From assembly GCA_913058255.1 (NCBI GenBank), contig CAJXQU010000005.1, positions 1-64,000 on the forward strand: a stretch of DNA of 64,000 nucleotides. Direction: 5' to 3'. Below, piece after piece: positions 54,061-61,997 of the stretch. The position numbers and the translations under genes are program-made. The stretch comes from an uncultured Pseudomonadota bacterium. Lineage in GTDB: Bacteria; Pseudomonadota; Gammaproteobacteria; CAJXQU01. Numbering within the stretch: position 1 is the first letter of the stretch; each line of letters opens with the position of its first letter. The notes beneath the pieces were generated by a model, which was not told where the DNA came from, searched no databases, and saw only the letters and a list, made by a program, of their open reading frames with translations.

Positions 54061-54967
54061 AAGACGAAAGGGCCGAAAAATTGATGGTATCCTTCTGCTA
54101 GACAAGCCTGCTGGTATAAGTAGTAATCATGCATTGCAAAGAGCTAAAAGACTTTTCCAAGCACAAAAAGCGGGTCATACTGGAAATCTAGATGGTCCTG
54201 CGACAGGGCTTTTGCCGCTTTGTTTTGGTGAAGCGACTAAGATGTCGAGTTTTTTATTGAATTCTGACAAGTCCTATCTATCAGATGTAAAACTCGGTAT
54301 CAACACCACAACATTAGATGCGACAGGCGAAGTTGTTAAGACTCGACCTGTACCTAAATTCTCAGAAGTTGATCTAGAAGCAGTGCTTGAAAAATTCAGA
54401 GGGACAATAACCCAAGTTCCGCCAATGTATTCTGCTTTGAAACATGATGGCGAACGTCTATATAAGCTTGCTCAACAAGGTAAGGTAGTCGAACGCAAAG
54501 AGCGCATACAAGAGATTTATCGTCTATCTGCTAATAATATATCTACAGATGGGTTCACGGTCGACGTGGATTGTTCAAAAGGAACTTATATAAGAACGTT
54601 AGCTGAAGATATTGGCGAAATACTTGGTTGTGGTGCTCATGTTCAAAGCTTGCGTCGTACTGGAGTAGGTTGTTTTGCTCTTAATGAAGCATATACATTC
54701 GAAGTTTTAGATAAGCTATCTGAAGATTACGAACAACTTGATGAGCTACTTTTACCTGTCGATGCTGGTTTAACGGATCTGCCAATCGTCAATTTATCAG
54801 AGGATGTAGCTTTCTATTTTTTAAATGGCCAATCGGTAATGGTACCTTCAGCACCAACAGTTGGTATGGTTCGAGTTTATGAAGAGTCAATTCGGTTTAT
54901 AGGGCTTGCAGAGGCATTAGGTGACGGTCGAATCGCTCCCAAACGACTGATCGCAACGGAAAATTAG
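54053..54967 (+). CDS. truB: tRNA pseudouridine(55) synthase TruB
   Basis: Makes pseudouridine at position 55 in the T-arm of tRNAs. It starts at GTG inside the rbfA 3' end and has 304 residues. The catalytic Asp47 is in GHTGNLDGPATGLLP; the usual residue after it is Pro, here Gly. GTYIRTLAEDIGE and a C-terminal PUA-like region are present. The slight motif change does not touch the catalytic residue. Confidence 0.95.
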   Translation: MARRRKGRKIDGILLLDKPAGISSNHALQRAKRLFQAQKAGHTGNLDGPATGLLPLCFGEATKMSSFLLNSDKSYLSDVKLGINTTTLDATGEVVKTRPVPKFSEVDLEAVLEKFRGTITQVPPMYSALKHDGERLYKLAQQGKVVERKERIQEIYRLSANNISTDGFTVDVDCSKGTYIRTLAEDIGEILGCGAHVQSLRRTGVGCFALNEAYTFEVLDKLSEDYEQLDELLLPVDAGLTDLPIVNLSEDVAFYFLNGQSVMVPSAPTVGMVRVYEESIRFIGLAEALGDGRIAPKRLIATEN

Positions 54968-55007
54968 GCTTGTAATAATAAATTCTGATTTATTGTTAAT
55001 AAATTCC

Positions 55008-55036
55008 TTGTTCAATCAATAAGCCACAGTTACAAT
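55008..55036 (+). promoter_or_regulatory. Promoter of rpsO
   Basis: TTGTTC (55008-55013), a 17-base spacer and TACAAT (55031-55036), followed by the GC-rich discriminator ACGCCCCC. It gives rpsO-pnp its own start within the operon, as in E. coli. Confidence 0.65.
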
Positions 55037-55082
55037 ACGCCCCCTAAAAAGTATGTAAATTAAAGTGTATGGAGTCCATTAA

Positions 55083-55352
55083 ATGGCACTGACAGCTGCA
55101 GATAAAAACGAAGTAGTAAAAGAATACCAACGTTCAGACAATGATACCGGATCAACAGAAGTACAAGTTGCTCTGTTGACGACACGAATTAAAGATCTGT
55201 CAGATCATTTCAAAGAGCATAAAAAAGATAACCATTCACGACAAGGTTTGTTGAAAATGGTTAATCAGCGCCGCAAGCTGCTGGACTATCTCAGAGGTGT
55301 CGATATTGAACGTTATCGCACACTCATCACCAGCCTTGGTCTGAGAAAGTAA
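55083..55352 (+). CDS. rpsO: 30S ribosomal protein S15
   Basis: Primary 16S rRNA-binding protein of the small subunit. It has 89 residues, the exact family size. [28 protein letters not shown] and [16 protein letters not shown] are highly conserved. GGAG lies about 9 bases before the ATG. It precedes pnp, as usual. Confidence 0.98.
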   Translation: MALTAADKNEVVKEYQRSDNDTGSTEVQVALLTTRIKDLSDHFKEHKKDNHSRQGLLKMVNQRRKLLDYLRGVDIERYRTLITSLGLRK

Positions 55353-55373
55353 TAACTTTTCTAAAAGAATACA

Positions 55374-55409
55374 AACGACACTACCCGGTTTATTCCGGGT
55401 AGTGTCGTT
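55374..55409 (+). other. Long perfect hairpin between rpsO and pnp (candidate RNase III/PNPase site)
   Basis: AACGACACTACCCGG (55374-55388) and CCGGGTAGTGTCGTT (55395-55409) give an uninterrupted 15-bp stem with a 6-base loop and no T-tract. It lies 41 bases before the pnp start. In E. coli the same interval holds an RNase III cleavage hairpin used in pnp autoregulation. The similarity of position and form suggests the same role. Confidence 0.65.
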
Positions 55410-55450
55410 CTGAGTTATCAAAATTAAAACAACATATATAGTGACCGCAT

Positions 55451-57544
55451 ATGGCAGCAATTAAAAAAACATTTCAGTACGGCGATAAAACAATGACTCT
55501 CGAAACGGGAGAGATCGCTAGACAGGCAACAGGTTCTATCATGGCCAGCTTAGGTGACACGGTAGTGTTTGTTTCAGTGGTAGGTAAGAAAAATGCTGAT
55601 CACGGACGTGATTTCTTCCCATTAACCGTTGACTATCAGGAAAAGTCTTACGCAGCAGGTAAGATCCCTGGAGGCTTCTTCAAACGTGAAGGACGCCCGA
55701 CTGAAAAAGAAACATTAACTTGCCGCCTAATCGATCGACCATTACGCCCCTTGTTCCCAAATGGTTTCGTTAATGAAGTTCAAATCGTTGCGACGGTTAT
55801 GTCATTAGACCCAACGGTTGATCCTGATATTGTTGCATTGATTGGTGCTTCTGCTGCACTTTCAATTACAGGTATTCCTTTCAATGGGCCAGTAGGTGCT
55901 GCACGAGTTGGTTATAAGGATGGTGAATATGTCCTTAATCCTTCTTTTGCTGACCTCGAAGAGTCTGAACTTGATCTGGTTGTTGCGGGTACTACATCTT
56001 CAGTATTAATGGTTGAGTCAGAAGCACAGCAACTTTCTGAAGAAGTTATGTTGGGTGCTGTTATGTTCGGCCATGAGCAATTTCAAACGGTTATCGAAAA
56101 TATTGCTTCTTTGTCTGAAGAAGTCGCTGCTGAAGCATGGGATTGGCAAGCTCCTGAAGAAAACAAAGCGTTAGCAACACAACTTTCTACTGGTTTCGAA
56201 ACTAAAGTGAAAGCTGCTTACGCAATCAATGACAAGATGGAACGTTACAATGCGCTTTCTACAATTCGAACAGATGCTAAAGAAGCTCTAGTCGGTGATG
56301 AAGATGAGGGTAAATGGCCAGAAGGTGAAGTTGGTAATGCGATTGGTGATCTAGAGCACGATGTTGTTCGAAGTGCGATTATCAGTGGTGAGAGTCGTAT
56401 CGATGGTCGTCAAAAAGATGATATCCGTGATATCGCTGTTCGAGTAGGTGTATTACCAAGAACTCATGGTTCATCTTTATTCACACGTGGTGAAACTCAA
56501 GCGATCGTTACAGTTGCTTTAGGCACACAACGTGATGCACAAATCATTGATGCTTTAGAAGGTTCTTTTAAAGATAACTTCATGCTGCATTATAATTTCC
56601 CTCCCTATTGTGTAGGTGAAACGGGTCGTGTTGGTTCACCAAAACGTCGTGAAATCGGTCATGGCCGCCTAGCTAAGCGCGGTATTATCGGTGTTATGCC
56701 GACAATTGAAGAATTCCCATATGTTGTCCGAGTTGTTTCTGAAATTACAGAATCAAACGGTTCAAGCTCGATGGCATCAGTCTGTGGTACAAGCCTTTCA
56801 TTGATGGACGCTGGTGTACCAATTAAAGCACCCGTTGCTGGTATTGCGATGGGGCTGGTGAAGGAAGGAGACAACTTCGTTGTTCTTTCTGATATTTTGG
56901 GTGATGAAGATCATCTAGGAGATATGGATTTCAAAGTTGCAGGTACTGAGAATGGTATCAATGCATTGCAAATGGATATCAAGATTGACGGCATCACAAA
57001 AGATATTATGGAAGCCGCACTAGAGCAAGCTAAGGCTGGCCGACTGCATATTCTTGGAGAGATGGCTAAGGTAATTTCTACGACACGCACAGAGATGTCT
57101 GAGCACGCTCCACGCATCATGACTATCAAGATTAACCCTGACAAGATTCGTGATGTTATCGGTAAAGGTGGTGCAACAATACGCCAGATTACTGAAGAGA
57201 CTGGCGCTTCTATAGACTTGGAAGATGATGGTACAGTAAAGATTGCTTCTGTCGATCATGCTGCTGGCCAAGCTGCTCTAAAATGGGTTGAGCGTATTAC
57301 AGCTGAAGTTGAAGTTGGAACTGTTTACGAGGGCAAAGTCGCTAAAATTATGGACTTTGGTGCATTTGTAAATATTCTTCCTGGTAAAGATGGTTTGGTT
57401 CACATATCACAAATTTCAGAAGAACGAGTCGAGAATGTCAGTGATAAACTTACAGAAGGCGAAACTGTACGCGTAAAAGTGCTTGAAGTTGATAAGCAAG
57501 GTCGTATCAGATTGAGTATGAAAGAGGTTCAAGAAGGTGAGTAA
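55451..57544 (+). CDS. pnp: Polyribonucleotide nucleotidyltransferase
   Basis: Phosphorolytic 3'-5' exoribonuclease of the degradosome. It has 697 residues. It comprises two RNase PH-like domains (about 1-230 and 310-545), with [27 protein letters not shown] and the catalytic-region [22 protein letters not shown] domain (about 552-612, [12 protein letters not shown]) and an S1 domain (about 622-692) follow. It ends the metY-pnp block before a strong terminator. Confidence 0.98.
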   Translation: MAAIKKTFQYGDKTMTLETGEIARQATGSIMASLGDTVVFVSVVGKKNADHGRDFFPLTVDYQEKSYAAGKIPGGFFKREGRPTEKETLTCRLIDRPLRPLFPNGFVNEVQIVATVMSLDPTVDPDIVALIGASAALSITGIPFNGPVGAARVGYKDGEYVLNPSFADLEESELDLVVAGTTSSVLMVESEAQQLSEEVMLGAVMFGHEQFQTVIENIASLSEEVAAEAWDWQAPEENKALATQLSTGFETKVKAAYAINDKMERYNALSTIRTDAKEALVGDEDEGKWPEGEVGNAIGDLEHDVVRSAIISGESRIDGRQKDDIRDIAVRVGVLPRTHGSSLFTRGETQAIVTVALGTQRDAQIIDALEGSFKDNFMLHYNFPPYCVGETGRVGSPKRREIGHGRLAKRGIIGVMPTIEEFPYVVRVVSEITESNGSSSMASVCGTSLSLMDAGVPIKAPVAGIAMGLVKEGDNFVVLSDILGDEDHLGDMDFKVAGTENGINALQMDIKIDGITKDIMEAALEQAKAGRLHILGEMAKVISTTRTEMSEHAPRIMTIKINPDKIRDVIGKGGATIRQITEETGASIDLEDDGTVKIASVDHAAGQAALKWVERITAEVEVGTVYEGKVAKIMDFGAFVNILPGKDGLVHISQISEERVENVSDKLTEGETVRVKVLEVDKQGRIRLSMKEVQEGE

Positions 57545-57564
57545 TTTCACCTTCTAAGATACTG

Positions 57565-57593
57565 AAAAAAGGAGCTTTTAGCTCCTTTTTTTT
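57565..57593 (+). terminator. Terminator after pnp
   Basis: AAAAAAGGAGC (57565-57575) and GCTCCTTTTTT (57581-57591) pair around TTTTA; T residues continue to 57593. It ends the translation/RNA-decay operon. Confidence 0.92.
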
Positions 57594-57632
57594 ATCTTTT
57601 ATTTTCTATTACTATTGGTTTATATTTATTTG

Positions 57633-58175
57633 ATGACTAGTGATGAAACATTAATGTTGCTTTATAAAGAGGGTGATGCTCAAGCATTTGAGCAACTCTA
57701 TATTCGCCACAAGGGAGCGTTATATCGTTACTTGTATCGTCAAACTAGTGATCGAACAGTTGCAGATGATCTGTTTCAAGAAATTTGGTTAAACCTGATC
57801 AAGGCTCGTCAACGTTATGAACATAAAGCAAAGTTTTCTACATATCTCTTCCGAATTGCTCATAATCGACTGATTGACTATTACCGAAGCAAAAAAAATG
57901 CAATACCAGTATCTTATGATGAAGATCACGATCCTGATTTGCAGCAAGCGCCGAATGTAAATCAGCCAGAGAAACAGGCTGAAATAGCTTATGGAATTGA
58001 AAATTTAATTAGTTTATTAAAAGGTTTACCTGAGGCACAACGCGAGGTTTTTTTGTTAAAAGAAGAGAGTGGTATGACTCTCGAAGAGATTGCTGAGGTT
58101 ACAGGCTGCAATAAAGAAACGGTTAAAAGTAGATTACGCTATGCGGTAAAAAAGTTACGTGCAGGAATTAAGTGA
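57633..58175 (+). CDS. ECF-type RNA polymerase sigma factor
   Basis: Extracytoplasmic-function sigma factor. I chose ATG 57633 (MTSDETLMLLYKEGDAQAFEQLYIRHK), giving 180 residues; a TTG at 57615 would add six. Region 2 (about 20-85, with DLFQEIWLNLIKAR and YLFRIAHNRLIDYYR) and region 4 (about 125-178, EAQREVFLLKEESGMTLEEIAEVTGCNKETVKSRLRYAVKKLR) are present, with no sigma-3 region. It overlaps the next gene as GTGA, the usual coupling of sigma with anti-sigma. The regulon is unknown. Confidence 0.93.
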   Translation: MTSDETLMLLYKEGDAQAFEQLYIRHKGALYRYLYRQTSDRTVADDLFQEIWLNLIKARQRYEHKAKFSTYLFRIAHNRLIDYYRSKKNAIPVSYDEDHDPDLQQAPNVNQPEKQAEIAYGIENLISLLKGLPEAQREVFLLKEESGMTLEEIAEVTGCNKETVKSRLRYAVKKLRAGIK

Positions 58176-58966
58176 ATAACATGAGTAAACTTGAACATAA
58201 AGAGTTTGAAAACTATCTCCAGGGTGACTCAGAACTGAGTCAGATCTATACAGGTCTTAAAAGTCTAGAACCATCGGCAGATCTTGATTTTGATATTTTA
58301 AAACAATCGAAGTCGGCGGTTAAATCACGTTACGGGTTTTCAAAATTGTTACTGACATCAAACTTGGACTCTCCTCTAGCGATGGCTGCTGTTGTTTTTC
58401 TTTGTGTAAGTCTCGTGCTTGTATATAGTATTAACGAACCAAATTTGCAGGATGAAAACATTCCATCTGAACCTTTATTTGAAACGGTAGCTAAACCGCA
58501 GTTAAATACTGAAAGTTCAGTCTCTGAGTTTGAACAAGATATTTATATTGAGGAAGTTGTTCCTGCCGCCAGCAGAAGTGTAAAGCGATCTGATACGAAT
58601 AAACTTGACTCTTTGTCGATGAAGAAAGAAAAACTTGAAATGAGTCGGCTTGGTGGAGTATCTCAACCCGAATCACCTGTTGAATCCCCAGCTTATATGG
58701 AGCTTGAGGATGAGATCTTAGCTGATGGGGAGGCTGTAGAAATGAAGGATGAACTGCAAAAACAAACATCTAGACGGTTGCCTGAAAATGTATCTCGTCT
58801 AGAGTCAAAGAGTTCAGAAGCTCTAGTAAAAAATATTAAGTTATTGATTAATAATAATAAAATAGATATAGCTAGAAGTGAATATCAAAATTTCCTTAAA
58901 GTTTTTCCAGAACAAGATCTTTCTAAATGGTTAACTGATCAGGAAATAGCTTTGTTAGATCAGTAA
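58172..58966 (+). CDS. Probable anti-sigma factor (single-pass membrane protein)
   Basis: A 264-residue protein starting at GTG (58172), or at ATG 58181 three codons later. The cytoplasmic N-terminus (about 1-68) could hold the sigma. One membrane helix (about 70-88: PLAMAAVVFLCVSLVLVY) leads to an acidic, low-complexity periplasmic part (about 90-215) and a helical C-terminus (about 216-264). I see no zinc-binding HxxxCxxC motif of the ZAS class. The assignment rests on gene coupling with the ECF sigma factor and topology. Confidence 0.7.
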   Translation: MNNMSKLEHKEFENYLQGDSELSQIYTGLKSLEPSADLDFDILKQSKSAVKSRYGFSKLLLTSNLDSPLAMAAVVFLCVSLVLVYSINEPNLQDENIPSEPLFETVAKPQLNTESSVSEFEQDIYIEEVVPAASRSVKRSDTNKLDSLSMKKEKLEMSRLGGVSQPESPVESPAYMELEDEILADGEAVEMKDELQKQTSRRLPENVSRLESKSSEALVKNIKLLINNNKIDIARSEYQNFLKVFPEQDLSKWLTDQEIALLDQ

Positions 58967-58980
58967 ATGGTTTTGTTAGC

Positions 58981-59850
58981 TTAGAACGTTGTGTTCTTTT
59001 GTGGAACTTTTTTTAGCGACCAGTTGTTTATTCCCCATGAAATACACGTTTCAATCCTTTCATGTTTTAAAAGGCTTGGTGGATTTTGGCCTAAGAATAT
59101 CAAGGCATTAAAGACGTACTCTGTTGAAGGCACTTCGGATCTTGCTGAGATTAGATCGCCTAGAGATTTACTGAGTTTCTCTCCTTGTTGATCCGTTACT
59201 AAAGGGAGGTGAGTATACTGAATTTCAGTATAACCGAGTTGTTCTTGGAGATAGATTTGCCGAGGAGTGGAGTCGATTAGATCAACTCCACGGACAACTT
59301 CTGTAATTTTTTGATAGTAATCATCGACGACTGTAGCCAAGTGATAAGCAATGACGTTATCGGCACGGTTGATAATAAAATCGCCCAATTCTAACTCTAG
59401 GTTTTGTTCAATGGTTCCCTGTACATTATCTTCAAATTTTGTGAGCTGATTTTTTGTACGTATTCGTAAAGAACAATTAGATTTATTGCTAGTGATGCCA
59501 TTTCGGCATGTACCTGCATATGAGGTCATACCTATTTCTTTTCTTGAGCAGGAGCAGGGGTAGGTCAAACCTTGCTTTGATAGTTGATCAATCGCTTCGT
59601 GGTAACTCTCGATCCGATTACTTTGATAGAGAACTTTCCCATCCCAGCCAAGCCCAAATGTTTCTAGTGCTTTTAAGATATTTGAAGTTGAGTCTTTAAC
59701 CACACGTGCAGTATCGAGATCATCGATTCTAACGAACCACTGGCCATCACGAGATTTACTTTGCAGATAACTTCCGACGGCCGCTACAAGCGAGCCAAAG
59801 TGTAAAGAACCTGAAGGTGTAGGGGCAAATCTTCCTCGGATTTGAGTCAA
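58981..59850 (-). CDS. gluQ: Glutamyl-Q tRNA(Asp) synthetase
   Basis: Attaches glutamate to queuosine at the wobble position of tRNA-Asp. It starts at TTG and has 289 residues. It is a GluRS catalytic-domain paralogue without the anticodon-binding domain. The HIGH-like motif is RFAPTPSGSLHFGSL, a zinc site uses YPCSCSRKEIG and the following Cys, and the KMSKS-like motif is GEKLSKS. It lies downstream of dksA, the conserved dksA-gluQ pairing. queF, a gene for queuosine synthesis, is 1.5 kb away on the same strand. Confidence 0.95.
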   Translation of the reverse strand: MTQIRGRFAPTPSGSLHFGSLVAAVGSYLQSKSRDGQWFVRIDDLDTARVVKDSTSNILKALETFGLGWDGKVLYQSNRIESYHEAIDQLSKQGLTYPCSCSRKEIGMTSYAGTCRNGITSNKSNCSLRIRTKNQLTKFEDNVQGTIEQNLELELGDFIINRADNVIAYHLATVVDDYYQKITEVVRGVDLIDSTPRQIYLQEQLGYTEIQYTHLPLVTDQQGEKLSKSLGDLISARSEVPSTEYVFNALIFLGQNPPSLLKHERIETCISWGINNWSLKKVPQKNTTF

Positions 59851-59904
59851 GATCGGTGTACCTCAATTTTTGAGATAGATTTAATTAGCTAGAATTGTTA
59901 TTTA

Positions 59905-59946
59905 TTAAGCCTACGAACGGTTCTCTTGAACTATTCGTAGGCTTAA
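59905..59946. other. Long perfect hairpin between dksA and gluQ
   Basis: TTAAGCCTACGAA (59905-59917) and TTCGTAGGCTTAA (59934-59946) form a 13-bp stem, with a small inner GTTC/GAAC stem. No T-tract follows on either strand. In E. coli a terminator between dksA and gluQ limits gluQ expression; this may be a weak version or a processing site. Confidence 0.55.
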
Positions 59947-59999
59947 GGAGATATCTCTATTGTCTACATTAGACTTAATTTACACGGAAAAACAGTAAA

Positions 60000-60554
60000 T
60001 TAACTCATTTGTTTTTCTTTGATCTCATCCAGTGTTTTACAGTCAATACATAGATTCGCTGTTGGACGAGCTTCAAGTCGGCGGATGCCTATTTCTATTC
60101 CACAGACTTCACAAAAACCGTAGTCACCACTCTCTATATCTGTAAGAGATGTACGGATTTTTTTAGTTAACTTGCGTTCTCTATCACGAGTACGGAGTTC
60201 AAGTGCGAACTCTTCTTCTTGTGTAGCTCGATCATTTGGATCAGAGAAGTTTGAGGCATCTGTTTGCATGTGATCGACAGTACGCTCGACTTCTTCTTGT
60301 AAATCTCTTAACCAAGCTAATAACAAAGTTTTGAAATGTTCCGATTGCTCGGAATTCATGTATTCCTCACCCTTTTTTTCGACATAGGGTTGGAAATCTT
60401 CAAAACTGGTTTCTGGAGTGTTAGTATTTTTTTTAGGGGTCGTTTTTTGTTTGCTCACTGTAACCTTCTTTTTACTTACAACTTTCTCTTTAGCAGCTAT
60501 TTTTTTCTTACTTATAGCTTTTTTCTTAGAGACCTTGTTCTTTGTGTCTGCCAT
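60000..60554 (-). CDS. dksA: RNA polymerase-binding transcription factor DksA (with Lys-rich N-terminal extension)
   Basis: ppGpp co-factor that acts through the polymerase secondary channel. It has 184 residues, against about 150 in E. coli. The extra N-terminal part (about 1-45) is made of repeated KKK/SKK units. The core has the coiled-coil tip [12 protein letters not shown] with both Asp residues, and the zinc finger CEVC...CIDC. Lys-rich DksA extensions occur in some other gammaproteobacteria. An internal start is unlikely because no good ATG lies between the extension and the core. It is likely cotranscribed with gluQ. Confidence 0.95.
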   Translation of the reverse strand: MADTKNKVSKKKAISKKKIAAKEKVVSKKKVTVSKQKTTPKKNTNTPETSFEDFQPYVEKKGEEYMNSEQSEHFKTLLLAWLRDLQEEVERTVDHMQTDASNFSDPNDRATQEEEFALELRTRDRERKLTKKIRTSLTDIESGDYGFCEVCGIEIGIRRLEARPTANLCIDCKTLDEIKEKQMS

Positions 60555-60646
60555 TGAAAAAATCTCCCAAACGAAATTTAAGCGCGCATTTTTAACAGAA
60601 TCTGGCTGTTAGTGCAACGTGCTTAACGATTATTTTAAAATGAAGG

Positions 60647-61369
60647 CTATGTTTTGAATTGTTCATACCACATATAAGTTGCGCCAGAGACTGTGACAGG
60701 CATAGCAAAAAAGTTCAGAATGGGTATTAGGGTCATAGCCATGACGGTAAGACCAAATCCAATGAGCATGGTTCGTTTGGCTTTCAATATTGGCCGTTGT
60801 TGTTTGAACGAGATCTCATTATTGGCCATCGGAAAATCCATATATTGATGCACCAACATCCAAGCACCGAATAAGAACCATAAAAATGGCGCTAAAAAAT
60901 TGATACCGGGGATAACAAATAGGAGCAATAATGGGATTGCACGCAGGCCGAAAAAGGCAAGTTTTTCTAGTTCAGACTTTATTGAGAGGAAGGTGTCTTT
61001 AGTAAGGCTAGTTGTCTTCGGGTTATCACTTAAGGCTTGTCCGGATAGACGTGTCTCTACTGCCTCAGCGAGCATACTGTTAAATGGTGCGCCTAACAGA
61101 TTCGCTATCATGGTAAAGGTTGAAAAAATAACCGCAAGGGCAGCAACAAATAATAGCGGCCAGATAACAAAGCGCAGCCATTCCAACCACCAGGGCAGGA
61201 GGTTATCAATGTAGCTATCTATCCACTGGGTTCCAAACCATAAACCGATTGAAAACAAGATCAGATTCAATAGAAAAGGGATCACCACAAACCGCCGTAG
61301 TCGTGGTTTACCTATGAATTTAAATCCAGCAAGCGCGTAACTTGCTCCTTCCAAAAATGAATTGCTCAT
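60647..61369 (-). CDS. cysZ: Sulfate transporter CysZ
   Basis: Inner-membrane protein of 240 residues that imports sulfate for cysteine synthesis. Hydrophobic segments lie at about 28-45, 65-92, 140-165 and 200-225. The N-terminus SFLEGASYALAGFKFIGKPRLRRFVVIPF and the LLGAPFNSMLAEAVE segment are typical. It lies 20 bases after queF on the same strand. It would supply sulfide for MetZ indirectly. Confidence 0.92.
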   Translation of the reverse strand: MSNSFLEGASYALAGFKFIGKPRLRRFVVIPFLLNLILFSIGLWFGTQWIDSYIDNLLPWWLEWLRFVIWPLLFVAALAVIFSTFTMIANLLGAPFNSMLAEAVETRLSGQALSDNPKTTSLTKDTFLSIKSELEKLAFFGLRAIPLLLLFVIPGINFLAPFLWFLFGAWMLVHQYMDFPMANNEISFKQQRPILKAKRTMLIGFGLTVMAMTLIPILNFFAMPVTVSGATYMWYEQFKT

Positions 61370-61389
61370 TACTAGTAATACTATCGATA

Positions 61390-61776
61390 TTAAGGAAGTG
61401 TAATTAGCTCAGGGGCTTTCCAGCCAGGTTTACGGTAGTCGACAACAACTTTCGTATAGATACCACCACGGACATTAAAGTCTGAAGTCAGTCTTAAATA
61501 ACGAGGCTGACAGGCGGCAACGAGATCTTCAACGATTTTATTCGTGACAGCTTCATGAAAAGCACCTTGTTCGCGGAATGACCATACGTACATTTTTAAT
61601 GCTTTTAATTCAACACAGTGTTGATCAGGAACATAGGCAATATCTAAAGTCGCAAAATCCGGCTGACCTGTCTTAGGGCACAAACACGTGAATTCAGGGA
61701 TGCTGATATGGATCGTGTAATCTTTTTGCGGATTAGGGTTATCAAAAAGTTCAAGTTCTTCACTAGGTTGAGTCAT
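61390..61776 (-). CDS. queF: NADPH-dependent 7-cyano-7-deazaguanine reductase (short QueF type)
   Basis: Reduces preQ0 to preQ1 in queuosine synthesis. Its 128 residues make it the short YkvM-type enzyme, not the two-domain form common in enterobacteria. The catalytic Cys33 and Asp40 lie in [11 protein letters not shown], and the substrate Glu in [10 protein letters not shown]. Together with gluQ it links this region to Q-modified tRNA. Confidence 0.94.
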   Translation of the reverse strand: MTQPSEELELFDNPNPQKDYTIHISIPEFTCLCPKTGQPDFATLDIAYVPDQHCVELKALKMYVWSFREQGAFHEAVTNKIVEDLVAACQPRYLRLTSDFNVRGGIYTKVVVDYRKPGWKAPELITLP

Positions 61777-61997
61777 ATTCTTTACAGATCAGTTTTAAAA
61801 TAAGCTTTTTATACTAGCATAAATCAGCTAGAGAGGCATGATTGCTAACGTTTCAAGGGCGTTTGTAATGGATAACAAGGCTGAAAGAATAACATTGCTT
61901 TAACCTGATTAAAAACATATAGATAGCATTTGTTTATAGTACGGTATCTATTTTTGATGTGTTTTAAAAAACTTCTTTTTCATGTATCTTAATAGCG

